A DNA stretch of 64,000 nucleotides. It comes from Paenibacillus allorhizosphaerae. GTDB lineage: Bacteria; Bacillota; Bacilli; Paenibacillales; NBRC-103111. Below, piece by piece: positions 17,799 through 26,553 of this stretch; position 1 is the first letter of the stretch, and every line of letters begins with the position of its first letter. The stretch lies in contig NZ_CAJVCE010000019.1 of NCBI RefSeq assembly GCF_910594985.1, positions 78,546 through 142,545 on the forward strand. The letters run 5' to 3'. Under the pieces are notes generated by a model. It had not been told where the DNA came from. It worked only from the letters and a program-made list of their open reading frames with translations, and made no database searches. The translations under genes and the position numbers were made by a program.

Positions 17799-18344
17799 TT
17801 ATCGAAGGCCGCCCGCCTCCAGCCAAGCGTCCCGCACCGGCTGCCATGCCTGCAGCTTTGCGGAGAGCGGCATCGCCCGCGCCGGGCTTGACGACGGCAG
17901 CGGCACATACGCCCGGACGTCGCCGGGAAGCTGTGGCGCGGCGTAACGGGCGAACCACTGCGCTGCGGCGCTCCCGTTGAAGAACACGTGCCGAATCCGC
18001 GGGCACCGCTCGAAAAAAGCGCGGAAATCGTTTGCCTCCGGCCTGCGGATCGCCGAATCGAGACTCCCTTCCCGCTCGCAAGCGCGAAGCACGTCCCACA
18101 GCGCCACGCCGCGCGACAAGGCGAAGCGAATGCGCGACTCATAATCCGGCTCCGGCGCTTTTCCCTCCAGCAGTCCGTAAAGCAGCGGCCAGAAGTGATT
18201 GCGGGGATGGCCGTAGTACTGCTGCGCCTGAAGCGACGCTTCCCCCGGCATCGAACCGAGCACGAGCAGCGTGCAGCGGTCGGTATACACCGGGGCAAGC
18301 CCGGTTACCAGCCGCCCGTCCCCTCCTTCATACTTGTTCGCCAT
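17799..18344 (-). CDS. hypoxanthine-DNA (DNA-deoxyinosine) glycosylase, UDG family 6
   Basis: 181 residues. The diagnostic segments are LLVLGSMPGEASLQAQQYYG and HPRNHFWPLL, the active-site region of family 6 uracil-DNA-glycosylase-fold enzymes, which use Asn (PRN) to excise deaminated adenine. HVFFNGSAAAQWF and the leucine-loop-like LPSSSPARA complete the fold. It repairs deamination damage. Its ATG lies inside the end of the upstream EamA gene (17-bp overlap), so the two are cotranscribed and translationally coupled, though a functional link is not obvious. Confidence 0.88.
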   Translation of the reverse strand: MANKYEGGDGRLVTGLAPVYTDRCTLLVLGSMPGEASLQAQQYYGHPRNHFWPLLYGLLEGKAPEPDYESRIRFALSRGVALWDVLRACEREGSLDSAIRRPEANDFRAFFERCPRIRHVFFNGSAAAQWFARYAAPQLPGDVRAYVPLPSSSPARAMPLSAKLQAWQPVRDAWLEAGGLR

Positions 18345-19230
18345 GCGACGACAACCCTTCCTTCATGCGGACCGTCCGCCGTACCGGCAAATTGAGCAGG
18401 ACCAGGCCGATCATGAACACGGCCGCACCAACGAGAATATATACCGTGATCGGGTCGTGAAAAAACAAATACGACCATAAAATCGTAAACAGCACGCCGC
18501 TGTTGCTGACGATAACGGCGACCGGAAACGATACCCGCTGAAGCGCTTGAGAGAACCAGTAGAAGCTTAAACCGGTAATCAATCCGAGTGCCAGCAGCGC
18601 AAGCACGGCCGGCATATGAATATCCCCAGTCCAATGCGCCCTCGCCGGCAGCGGAAGCGCCATCAGTACGGAGCACCAGACGAACACGGAGAAGTTCATG
18701 TTCCCCGCATCCATCTCTTTAATGAGCACCTTCTGGCTCAGCACATGGAACGACGACCCGAACGCCGAAAGCGCGAACAAGAGCGTCGTCAGCGCGCCGC
18801 CCGATGCCAGGACCGACAACGGCATGCCGTTCCAGCTAATGATCAGAACGCCGCCGATGCAAAGCGCCGCCGCCGTCCATCCTTTTGCCGAAACCGATTC
18901 CTTCAACCAAAAAGCGGAGATCAGCAGCAGGATGACCGTCTGAATCGGGCCGACCAAAATATTGCCGTACGAATAACCGATCGATAAAGCCAAATTTTCG
19001 AAAAAATAATTGCAGCTTTTCCCGAGCGCCCCGAGCCATATCCAACGCAGATCATAGCGCAGCAGCACTTTGCGGTTTTTGACCCACAGGAAAAGCCCCA
19101 AGCAAACGATCCCGAGAAAAAAGCGAAGAAACGTGATCGTGGTACTGTCCACCATCGACGATGCGGTCTTCACCAATATGCCGACAAAGCTCCAGGAGAG
19201 CGTAGCCAGCAGCAAGAGTACGTATCCCAT
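18328..19230 (-). CDS. EamA-family (DMT superfamily) transporter
   Basis: 300 residues, ten hydrophobic helices in two five-helix EamA repeats. The first begins YVLLLLATLSWSFVGILVKT, the second near LLFALSAFGSSFHVLSQKVL; GLSFYWFSQALQRV is typical of the second repeat. It would export or import small metabolites; the substrate is unknown. ATG 19230 follows GGGGTGG; the frame extends 15 codons upstream without support. It overlaps the downstream glycosylase gene. Confidence 0.88.
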   Translation of the reverse strand: MGYVLLLLATLSWSFVGILVKTASSMVDSTTITFLRFFLGIVCLGLFLWVKNRKVLLRYDLRWIWLGALGKSCNYFFENLALSIGYSYGNILVGPIQTVILLLISAFWLKESVSAKGWTAAALCIGGVLIISWNGMPLSVLASGGALTTLLFALSAFGSSFHVLSQKVLIKEMDAGNMNFSVFVWCSVLMALPLPARAHWTGDIHMPAVLALLALGLITGLSFYWFSQALQRVSFPVAVIVSNSGVLFTILWSYLFFHDPITVYILVGAAVFMIGLVLLNLPVRRTVRMKEGLSSHGEQV

Positions 19231-19364
19231 CTGCCCACCCCGATTTTTCAAAGCACAAAAACTATTGTAGCACACTCTTCAAAGAGGGGGCAGTCGAAAT
19301 GCAGTACAATCTTATGTCCAAACATCGGCGGAAATTGCATTTGGTTAGCCGCATGCCGGCGCCG

Positions 19365-21347
19365 TCAAATCTTGAACCGCCCTTCGGCCTGCTGCAGTTC
19401 CCCGGCCGCTTGCTTTAATTCCTCCGACTGGCCCGACGACTGGGCGGCCGCCGCCGCCTGGCTTTCTGTCGCCTGGGCCGTGCGGATGAGCTGCTCGGAA
19501 GCGCCGGAGGCGATGCGCGCCATTTCCTCGATGCCCGCCGTCACCTCTTCGGCGCCAGCCGATATTTCTTCCGACGCCGAAGAGATTTCCTGGATTTGCT
19601 CCGATACTTGCTGCGCCATGTCCAAGATCGTCTCGAACGAACCGCCGGCGTCCCGCACGCCGCTGACGCCTTTCTCCACCTCGACGGCGCTCCGTTCGAT
19701 CGCGCTCACCGCCTCGGCCATGGAGTCCAATATTTCTGCGGCCTGCACGTGAATTTGCTGCGCGGAGCCTTCGGACTGCTCGGCGAGCTTGCGCACCTCG
19801 CTGGCGACAACCGCAAACCCTCTGCCGTGCTCTCCGGCGCGAGCAGCCTCGATCGCCGCGTTCAGCGCAAGCAGATTCGTCTGCGACGCGATGCCCGAAA
19901 TGACGCCGGCCATCTCGCTGATCGCCTGCATGCGCTCGTTCAGCTGATGAATCGCCTCGCCCACGTCCTGAGCGGACCGGCTGAGCTCCAGCATTTGCTC
20001 CGTCGCCGTCAGCGAGGTCCGATTGCCCGCTTCCGCTTCCCGTACCATGGCGAGCGACGCTTCCGTCACCTGCGATGCGGCTTCGGCGATGCGCTGTATG
20101 CCCGACGCCATCTCCTCCATCGCCCGGGCGCTCTCTTCGGCGCTCGCCGCCTGGCTCCGGGCGCCTGCGGCCACCTGCCGCACCGTCTGCGCGATTTGAT
20201 TCGCCGCGGTCAGCGAATGCCCGGCCTGCTCCGCCAGCTGCCGCGAAGTGCCGCCGACGCGCCCCGATACGCCCCGGACCGCTCCAATCATCGCTTGCAG
20301 GTGAACGATAAATCGGTTGAACTCCGTGGACAGCCGGGCGAGCTCGTCATTGCCCTTGTCCGGAAGACGGTACGTCAAATCGGCTTCCTGCGAATTCAGA
20401 TTGGCCGTCGCCGCCAGCAGCCTCCGCAGCTTGCGGGCGACCGCAACTTCCGATAGCAAATACAACATCGCCAGCATGCCGATCAGCAGCAAAGCAAGCA
20501 CCGCCCCCATCGTCGCTTCCTGCTTGGCGATAAGCGCATCGGACGCCTCTTTGGACAAGGCCACCCTGACGCCGCCCCAATGCTTTCCGCCGATCATGAG
20601 CGGGTATGATACATCCCACGTCTCCACGATTTTACCTTCGAGCACCCGCGGATATTTTTGCAGCAGCACATCGGCCGTATTTTGATTAGCCGCCGCCCGA
20701 TAGCCCGTCTCGTCGTTAAATACGCGGTTGGCGCGGTACTTTTGACTGAGCAGCCCCGTAGCTCCCCACTCGTCTTTTGAGCCTTCCCCTGTCGGGCTGT
20801 ATTTGCTATTGTGCGTCGCAATAAACCCGGCGGCTTCGGGGTTGTCGGAATAAGCGGCCGCAATGGCGAACACCACCTGATCATCGGTCAGGAAACCGTC
20901 CATCACCGCCTGCCAGCGGTCATCCGTGTACGCATCGTAAGCGCTTGTATATTTCAGCTCGTACTTGGCCATCGGAATTTCGCTGCCGTTGAACAGCTTC
21001 TGCTTGCCGTCCGCATAGCTCGCATCCTGCGATCGCTTGGCTGCCTCCTGCTCGCTGCCGCCGACCAGTTGGAGTTTGTCGTCGAACATCCGCTGACGCA
21101 GCTCTTCCCCACTCAGCTTCGCACCGTCCTTCAGCACCGCACCGGTCTGAAAATCCGATTCCGTGATGCTCTGCAAACTGCGCGACAGCGAAATCGCCAT
21201 CGTTCGGCCTTTATCCAGCAGCTGCTGCTCGACATCCTTGCGGATTTGCGCCGATTGGTATGCGTATACCACCCCCATGAGCGCAAGCAGCAGCAAACTG
21301 CTGTAAATCATAAAGCGGCCCGTCAAAGAATGGAACGGATTTCTCAT
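19365..21347 (-). CDS. methyl-accepting chemotaxis protein
   Basis: 660 residues. An N-terminal membrane helix (about 12-28) is followed by an extracytoplasmic sensor of about 250 residues rich in YSPTGEGSKDEW, FNDETGYRAA and GKHWGGVRVALS, resembling single-Cache/Tll0287-like sensors but with no CXXCH heme motif. A second helix (about 283-303), a HAMP region and a long signalling coiled coil follow, with the hairpin tip LALNAAIEAARAGEHGRGF. It relays ligand occupancy to CheA/CheW. ATG 21347 follows GGGGGAGG; earlier codons are unsupported. The ligand is unknown, and no che genes lie in the window. Confidence 0.93.
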   Translation of the reverse strand: MRNPFHSLTGRFMIYSSLLLLALMGVVYAYQSAQIRKDVEQQLLDKGRTMAISLSRSLQSITESDFQTGAVLKDGAKLSGEELRQRMFDDKLQLVGGSEQEAAKRSQDASYADGKQKLFNGSEIPMAKYELKYTSAYDAYTDDRWQAVMDGFLTDDQVVFAIAAAYSDNPEAAGFIATHNSKYSPTGEGSKDEWGATGLLSQKYRANRVFNDETGYRAAANQNTADVLLQKYPRVLEGKIVETWDVSYPLMIGGKHWGGVRVALSKEASDALIAKQEATMGAVLALLLIGMLAMLYLLSEVAVARKLRRLLAATANLNSQEADLTYRLPDKGNDELARLSTEFNRFIVHLQAMIGAVRGVSGRVGGTSRQLAEQAGHSLTAANQIAQTVRQVAAGARSQAASAEESARAMEEMASGIQRIAEAASQVTEASLAMVREAEAGNRTSLTATEQMLELSRSAQDVGEAIHQLNERMQAISEMAGVISGIASQTNLLALNAAIEAARAGEHGRGFAVVASEVRKLAEQSEGSAQQIHVQAAEILDSMAEAVSAIERSAVEVEKGVSGVRDAGGSFETILDMAQQVSEQIQEISSASEEISAGAEEVTAGIEEMARIASGASEQLIRTAQATESQAAAAAQSSGQSEELKQAAGELQQAEGRFKI

Positions 21348-21533
21348 CGTCTGGCCTCCCCCATCGTAGTATATCGTAATGGTTACGGACAATTGTTCAC
21401 TTCTTACGAATTTGTACCCTATTTTACTATTGAGTATAGGAAAAAAGGCATGCTTCCGGATACAAAATATGACAATTTCATGAACCCCGGACGATCCGCA
21501 GACCGGCGCAAAGCAGTTGCCTCAAATGACAAA

Positions 21534-21560
21534 GGCCGCCGATCCAAGCCATCGGCGACC
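21534..21560 (-). terminator. rho-independent terminator of the phosphatase gene
   Basis: Stem GGTCGCCGAT/ATCGGCGGCC with loop GGCTTGG, then TTTGTCATTT on the minus strand. Confidence 0.75.
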
Positions 21561-21610
21561 TCTTGCAAAAACTTCTTTATTTGAAAATATGTTGAGTCTT
21601 CACGCAACGG

Positions 21611-22228
21611 TCATGCTTTCGCGCCCGTGCGGTCGGCACCGGAAGGTTCGGCAGGCTCAAGATGCCGGACGCAGTCATACAGCGTATATTCCCAGCGATC
21701 TCCTTTATGAGCGATCGTCGTAACTGAAGTATTCTTCAAATGATTGCCGGTCGATTCGTCTTGCATTAATGCCTTTAACGTTTGTCCGAGGAAAAACCCG
21801 TGCGTGACCACCAGCACCTTCCGTCCGGCGTACCGGACAGCCGTATCGTTGATGAAGTCCAGCCCTCGCGCGCGAATCGATTCGATGCTCTCCTGGCCCA
21901 ATTCAAGATCTTTCCAGTTCGGACCCCATCTAGCGATCCGTTCCGATTCGATCGTATTTTCCACTTGTCCCCGGTCCATCTCGCGAAGTCTGACGTCGAA
22001 CGCCGTAATGGGCATCCCCAAAGCCTTAGAAATGATATCCGCCGTCTGGCGGGCGCGAAGCAGATCGCTGGAGATGAACACATCCCAGCTTTCTTCTGCA
22101 ATCCGTTTGGCAATGGCCTCAGCCTGCTGGAAACCCGTTTCGTTAAGCGAGTTGTTCAGGTGGCCTTGGGCCCGATTTTCCAGGTTATGATCTGTATTTC
22201 CGTGCCTTACAAATGTAATCGTAGTCAT
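21611..22228 (-). CDS. histidine phosphatase family protein (phosphoglycerate-mutase-like)
   Basis: 205 residues. The phospho-acceptor motif is FVRHGNTDHN (His about 9). The fold is supported by GHLNNSLNETGFQQAEAIA, ISSDLLRARQTADIIS, the catalytic Glu in LREMDRGQVE and the second His in VLVVTHGFFLGQTL. It may dephosphorylate sugars, nucleotides or cobalamin intermediates; the substrate is not evident. ATG 22228 lies behind AAAGGAGG. Monocistronic. Confidence 0.9.
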   Translation of the reverse strand: MTTITFVRHGNTDHNLENRAQGHLNNSLNETGFQQAEAIAKRIAEESWDVFISSDLLRARQTADIISKALGMPITAFDVRLREMDRGQVENTIESERIARWGPNWKDLELGQESIESIRARGLDFINDTAVRYAGRKVLVVTHGFFLGQTLKALMQDESTGNHLKNTSVTTIAHKGDRWEYTLYDCVRHLEPAEPSGADRTGAKA

Positions 22229-22330
22229 CCGGCAAAGCCTCCTTTATTTTTTTGCTCCTATGAAGCGAGAGCCGTTGATTCGAACTTCCGAGGCCTCGCT
22301 TACGGACTCGTGATGTCTGACGGCCATTTC

Positions 22331-22364
22331 GCATCTTGCGAATATTCGAATCTTCGCAAGATGC
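22331..22364. repeat. perfect 12-bp inverted repeat in a gene-free stretch
   Basis: Arms GCATCTTGCGAA and TTCGCAAGATGC are separated by TATTCGAATC. No T run follows on either strand, so it is not an ordinary terminator. The surrounding 22229-22784 stretch has no credible gene; it also holds the hairpins listed at 22405, 22581 and 22722. Confidence 0.6.
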
Positions 22365-22404
22365 TCTTCTGCGGAATAAGCATAGAAATACCGTCTATAA
22401 ACAA

Positions 22405-22441
22405 GCGGGGCCGGCTCCTACTCGCATAGGGGCGGCCCCGC
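22405..22441. repeat. strong GC-rich hairpin
   Basis: Nine-base arms GCGGGGCCG/CGGCCCCGC around an 19-base loop. It lacks a flanking T run, and its role is unclear. Confidence 0.5.
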
Positions 22442-22580
22442 GTCCGCTACTCTAATGATATTTACAGCTTTTATTGTATAAAGAACCATGCGTTCTTGAA
22501 CATGCAGTAATGCTTCATCGGCATATAAATTATTTCAATTTCAACCCCCGGGCACTGCCTGCTGCAGAAAAAACAAAAGA

Positions 22581-22601
22581 AGCCTCCTGCTTCGCGAGGC
22601 T
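22581..22601 (-). terminator. probable terminator
   Basis: Minus strand stem AGCCTC/GAGGCT is followed by TCTTTTGTTTTTT. It is probably a second stop for the methyltransferase operon. Confidence 0.65.
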
Positions 22602-22721
22602 GATTGTATCCCGGTTATGAAACGGTCTCCTTCGAAAGCTTACCAGTCCTGCAAACTCGAGTGAACTGATGCGCACGCGCATTGGCCTCGCTGCCGAGTG
22701 TTCCGCCAAGCATGCAATAAA

Positions 22722-22757
22722 GCGGGAATCCGGGCTTCCCGCCCTTTAGATTCCCGC
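22722..22757 (-). terminator. rho-independent terminator of the GSDH/methyltransferase operon
   Basis: Stem GCGGGAATC/GATTCCCGC, then TTTATTG on the minus strand, 28 bases beyond the methyltransferase stop. Confidence 0.75.
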
Positions 22758-22784
22758 CTTGCCTCATCGCTTTCCGTATTGCCA

Positions 22785-24053
22785 CTACGCTTTCTCTAAG
22801 CCCGCCTTCTCCAGTTCAGGCGCAAGCGCCCGTTCCAAATAAGGCTTGGCCTGCAAAAGATCGCGAAACGCCTCATAGCCTCGCACGAGCCGGTTCCGTT
22901 CGTCCGCCGGCAGCGGCTTCGGACTTTTGACTGCGCGAATGAGCAAGTTTTTCGGCGTATGCTCCAGATCGATAAATTCCAGCATCTGCGTCTTGTACCC
23001 GACGATGTCAAGCAGCTTCGCCCGAATCGCGTCGGTGGCCAGCGCCGAGAAGCGCTCCTTCAATATCCCGTGCTGCAGCAGCGGTCCGAGCACGTCGCTT
23101 TCCACTTGACGGAACAGCTCGTGCTGGCAGCAGGGTACCGATAAAATAACGGAAGCGCCCCAACGCACCGCCTTCTCCAATGCGGCATCGGTAGCCGTAT
23201 CGCAGGCGTGCAGCGTCACGACCATATCGACCTGCCGAAGCTCGTCATACTTCGCGATGTCTCCGACGAGAAACCGCAGGTCGCCATAACCGAACTTGGC
23301 GGACAGTGCGCTGCAATGCCGGATGACGTCTTCCTTCAGATCGAGGCCGACGACGCGAATATCGAGCCCGCGCACTTCTTTGAGATAGTGGTACATCGCG
23401 AACGTCAAATACGATTTGCCGCAGCCGAAGTCGATAATGTTGAGCGTCCTTCCTTGCGGAAGATGCGGTACGACATCGGCGATCATCTCCACGAAACGGT
23501 TGATCTGGCGAAATTTGTCGTATTTTTTCGCCAGCACTTTACCCTCTGCGTTCATGATGCCGAGTTCAACGAGAAAAGGCACCGGTTCGCCCTCTTCAAG
23601 GACGTAATTTTTTTTCCGGTTATGCTCCAGCGGCTGAGCGGCAGCGGACGATTTGGTCGCCTGCTTCTTCAGAATGCCGACCTTGCCTTTTTTGGAGACG
23701 AGCACCTGGTAATCCGCTTCGCCCGTCTGCAGCAGTGCTTGCCGAAACTGTTCGGACATGAGCGAAATCAGCCTCGCGGCCGCCTCCTCCGGAAGCGCAT
23801 TGTCGTGCAGCACCTTCGGTCCGCAAAAGGAGCTGAACTGATAGTGGAGGATCCCCTTCAGCTCCACCGGTTTGACCGTCACTTTCGTGCAGCCGTTCGG
23901 ATCGCTCTGGCGCACTTGGCTAAGCGTCGCCTGGATGAGCGAACGCTCTTCGCGCAAAATTCGTCCCGCTAAAGCGGCAAGCTCGCCATCTTGTTGTTCC
24001 TGCCCGGGTTGCCGTTCCGGCGAGACGGACGGCTGCTCTTTACGTTCTGACAT
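22785..24053 (-). CDS. class I SAM-dependent methyltransferase, RNA-type family of unknown substrate
   Basis: 422 residues. The SAM-binding motif I is LNIIDFGCGKSYLTFAMYHY; VVGLDLKEDVI is motif II, and FLVGDIAKY motif III. The later TLHACDTATDAALEKAVRWG and ILSVPCCQHEL are typical of a bacterial/eukaryotic (GSTCD-like) methyltransferase group. The N-terminal 150 residues carry a separate domain (VTVKPVELKGILHYQFSSF). The target is unknown; RNA is an inference. ATG 24053 follows GGGGAG; an upstream TTG is unlikely. The gene starts 24 bases after the stop of the GSDH-like gene, so the two form an operon. Confidence 0.82.
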   Translation of the reverse strand: MSERKEQPSVSPERQPGQEQQDGELAALAGRILREERSLIQATLSQVRQSDPNGCTKVTVKPVELKGILHYQFSSFCGPKVLHDNALPEEAAARLISLMSEQFRQALLQTGEADYQVLVSKKGKVGILKKQATKSSAAAQPLEHNRKKNYVLEEGEPVPFLVELGIMNAEGKVLAKKYDKFRQINRFVEMIADVVPHLPQGRTLNIIDFGCGKSYLTFAMYHYLKEVRGLDIRVVGLDLKEDVIRHCSALSAKFGYGDLRFLVGDIAKYDELRQVDMVVTLHACDTATDAALEKAVRWGASVILSVPCCQHELFRQVESDVLGPLLQHGILKERFSALATDAIRAKLLDIVGYKTQMLEFIDLEHTPKNLLIRAVKSPKPLPADERNRLVRGYEAFRDLLQAKPYLERALAPELEKAGLEKA

Positions 24054-24077
24054 AACGAAACTCCCCAATTCCTGTCT

Positions 24078-25274
24078 TTATTTAAACATCGGCTTCAGCC
24101 GAATAATCTTATCGTCGTCCGCCGCAGGCGTCCCCCGGCCGTCCCGGTTGTTGGTCAGCACATAGATCGACCCGTCCGGCCCCTCTACGACGTCGCGGAT
24201 GCGGCCGAGTTCGTTTTTGAGCAGAGGCTCCACGGCATGCACGCCCGCGCCGTCTTCCGTCAGCACGATTCGCAGCACTTGCGTGCCTCGCAAATTGGCG
24301 GCCAGCAAGCTGCCCTTCCACGGTCCTTTGGTCACAAAGGTGATGCCCGACGGCGCCCAGGTGACGTCTTTGCTGTGGACGATCGGCCGCTTCAGCGGGC
24401 CGGGGCCTTTCTTCGCGGCGTCGGCCGGCTTGACCTGCGTTTCATCGCCTTGAATGAGCGGCCAGCCGTAGTTGGCGCCGGGCTCGATCAGGTTGATTTC
24501 GTCATGGGCCGTCTGCCCGTGCTCCGAGCTGTACAGCTTCTTCGTCTCGGGATGCCATGCAAGCCCCTGCGGATTGCGGTGACCCAGACTGTATACCGGC
24601 GATCCCGGGAACGGGTTGTCCTGCGGGATGGAGCCGTCCGGTTTGATGCGGAAAATTTTTCCTGCCAGCTTCGAGACGTCCTGCGCTACCGAAGGCGCGC
24701 TCGCATCGCCGTTAGTGAAGTAGAGCATGCCGTCGGGACCGAACTTGACGCGCCCGCCGTCATGGATTTGTGCGGCCGGCAGCTTGTCGAGCAGCACTTT
24801 ATCCAGCTTGGCCTTGCCGCCGCTTTCCACGAGCCGGACGATGCGGTTATACGGCTGACTGCCTTCCGTATAGCTGTGGTACACATAAATATAATGATTC
24901 TGCGAGAAGCTCGGGTCCAGCGTAAAGCCGAGCAGACCGGCCTCCCCTTTCTTGAAGAGCCCGTCGTCAAAGCGAAACACCGGATCAGCCGCCAGCTTCC
25001 CCTGCTGGATCACGCGCAGCGCTCCGCCCCGTTCGGTGAAAAAGATGCGCCCGTCCGGCGCAAAATCGATCTCCCACGGCACCTGCAGCCCCGTCGCCAC
25101 AATCTCGCGCTCGTAAGGGAACGCCGCGTTCACGCCCGGCTTTTCCGCCGGGGCCGGGGCGGCGGGCGCCTCCTTCCCGACAGCAGGCTGCTGCTTCGGC
25201 GCCGCTTCGCAGCCCCCGAACCAGAGTAAGCTCATTAAGCTAAGAATCATTCCGATGGGTTTGGTTAATACCAT
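24078..25274 (-). CDS. PQQ-dependent sugar dehydrogenase (GSDH/soluble glucose dehydrogenase fold), lipoprotein
   Basis: 398 residues. Lipoprotein signal ILSLMSLLWFGGC, a short Ala/Pro linker, then a six-bladed beta-propeller: VPWEIDFAPDGRIFFTERGG (blade 1), GLLGFTLDPSFSQNHYIYVY, AQIHDGGRVKFGPDGMLYFT, GHRNPQGLAWHPETKKLYSS, EHGQTAHDEINLIEPGANYG and ITFVTKGPWKGSLLAANLRG. Catalytic His in IHDGG and the Arg of GHRNPQG match family enzymes that oxidise aldoses with PQQ. No PQQ synthesis genes are visible. ATG 25274 follows GGAGGAG. First gene of an operon with the methyltransferase. Confidence 0.9.
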   Translation of the reverse strand: MVLTKPIGMILSLMSLLWFGGCEAAPKQQPAVGKEAPAAPAPAEKPGVNAAFPYEREIVATGLQVPWEIDFAPDGRIFFTERGGALRVIQQGKLAADPVFRFDDGLFKKGEAGLLGFTLDPSFSQNHYIYVYHSYTEGSQPYNRIVRLVESGGKAKLDKVLLDKLPAAQIHDGGRVKFGPDGMLYFTNGDASAPSVAQDVSKLAGKIFRIKPDGSIPQDNPFPGSPVYSLGHRNPQGLAWHPETKKLYSSEHGQTAHDEINLIEPGANYGWPLIQGDETQVKPADAAKKGPGPLKRPIVHSKDVTWAPSGITFVTKGPWKGSLLAANLRGTQVLRIVLTEDGAGVHAVEPLLKNELGRIRDVVEGPDGSIYVLTNNRDGRGTPAADDDKIIRLKPMFK

Positions 25275-25671
25275 GACCGGGTCTCCTCCGTTCCTTTTTA
25301 TCCCATTATACCCGGATTCGGCTAGGCGAAATCAAGCGCGGGCGAAGGGACGCTCCCCTACGCTGCTTGTCCGTCCGCCGGAACCGCTTAAGCAAGCTTT
25401 TGTCGATGCAGGCCGGCATCGTCCCACCAATCCCGCAAAGACGCCCGTTTCCTTCTCTCTCCCCGCAAAATGATCCAGCTCGATTAGCTTCACCGGTCAC
25501 TCTGCTTCAACGCTACCGTCATCACGCTTTCCGTAAACATATCCCCAATCATTCTTTTATGTAAAGTATACTATCGAAATATTCCGGGGTATAGGTCGTT
25601 TTATACTTCGGTGCCCTGTTGCATGGGACGATCTACTGCACTTGAGTAATTTTTAAGTATGCCGGCATTCC

Positions 25672-25791
25672 ATGCTTCTGCAAGCGGCAGGCCGTTCCGA
25701 TCGGATCGATGCTTTGATCGATCGGATGCGTCCGTACGGAATCAAATCGCTGATGCGTTCCGGTACTCTCGCCATGAACCATGAAGATTAG
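25672..25791 (+). pseudogene. remnant of acetolactate synthase small subunit (IlvN/IlvH C-terminus)
   Basis: A 39-codon frame ends with residues RIDALIDRMRPYGIKSLMRS then GTLAMNHED and a TAG at 25789. This matches the last strand and tail of IlvN/IlvH (pattern KIDAFI..LRPYGIKE..RTG..AM). An in-frame TAA lies just upstream at about 25654, and no ACT-domain start or other ilvN part is found in 25275-25660. ATG 25672 has no ribosome site. I read it as a decayed fragment. The rest of the 25275-25855 gap shows no convincing gene. Confidence 0.7.
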
Positions 25792-25813
25792 CCGATGATC
25801 GTCTTAAACGAAA

Positions 25814-25852
25814 AAAGCACGGCGACAGAACAACTCCTGCCGCCGTGCTTTC
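25814..25852 (-). terminator. rho-independent terminator of dps
   Basis: Stem AAAGCACGGCG/CGCCGTGCTTT; the minus-strand read continues into TTTTTCG. Confidence 0.85.
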
Positions 25853-25855
25853 TTG

Positions 25856-26296
25856 TTATTTGCCCAAAAACGACTCCAGCATCCACACGTGCTTCTCCAG
25901 ACTGCTGTGGATCGCAAGCAGCATATCGCCGGTCGTTTCGTCGCCTGCTTCTTCCGCAACCGCCATGCCTTCCTTCAGCTCGCCGATGATCGTTCCGAAA
26001 TCGTTCGCGATAGCGCGCACCATTTGCTCGGCGTTCTCGCTGCCGGACGCTTCGTGCAAGGTCGTCTTTTCCAGCACCTCGCTCATCGTCGCCACCGGAT
26101 TGCCCTTCAGCGCGAGCAACCGCTCCGCAAGCTCGTCCACATGCAGTGCCGCTTCATTATAGAGCTCTTCGAACTTCGCATGCAGCGTGAAAAACTGCTG
26201 CCCCTTCACGTACCAATGATAGTTGTGGAGCTTGATGAACAGCAGGCTCCAGTTGGCGATTTGGGTGTTCAGCACTTCCGTTATGCTCTTAGACAT
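25856..26296 (-). CDS. dps: Dps-family DNA-protection ferritin
   Basis: 146 residues, a single four-helix bundle. Ferroxidase ligands of the Dps dimer interface are visible: KLHNYHWYVKG (His), FTLHAKFEELYNEAALHVDELAER (Asp/Glu region). The helices end at SSLEKHVWMLESFLGK. Dodecamers oxidise and store iron with peroxide and shield DNA in starvation or oxidative stress. ATG 26296 follows GAGGAGGATG. Monocistronic. No PerR-type box was identified in the short upstream region, which does contain a parS-like palindrome about 125 bases away. Confidence 0.95.
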   Translation of the reverse strand: MSKSITEVLNTQIANWSLLFIKLHNYHWYVKGQQFFTLHAKFEELYNEAALHVDELAERLLALKGNPVATMSEVLEKTTLHEASGSENAEQMVRAIANDFGTIIGELKEGMAVAEEAGDETTGDMLLAIHSSLEKHVWMLESFLGK

Positions 26297-26420
26297 GGAT
26301 TCATCCTCCTCGTTCTTCCGGACCATTACCTATCTTTTGCAAAAACGGAAGTCTTCATGTGTGCAAAATAGAAATTTGCTCGTTGCGACAATAGCAGACA
26401 AAACGTGAAACGAATCGTGT

Positions 26421-26436
26421 TTTTCCACGTGGAACA
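26421..26436. other. candidate parS centromere site (ParB/Spo0J binding)
   Basis: TTTTCCACGTGGAACA matches the symmetric parS sequence TGTTCCACGTGGAACA at 15 of 16 positions and contains the invariant CACGTG core with TTC/GAA flanks. It lies in the 26297-26553 intergenic region with no promoter or terminator role apparent. B. subtilis-type parS sites cluster around the origin, so if real it suggests an origin-proximal position. Confidence 0.6.
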
Positions 26437-26553
26437 ATTTGTCGAGAAAAAGCGGTAAACGGCTGAGCCCCGCACAATCAATCTCACTACGCAGGCTGCG
26501 CGATGCTGCTTCACGAACGGGTGCCCCGCCGCTTATCGCTTAGGTAACCGTGC

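Noticed and set aside
25306..25500. 64-codon minus-strand frame
   Set aside because: No ribosome site or family features; lies in a decayed intergenic region.
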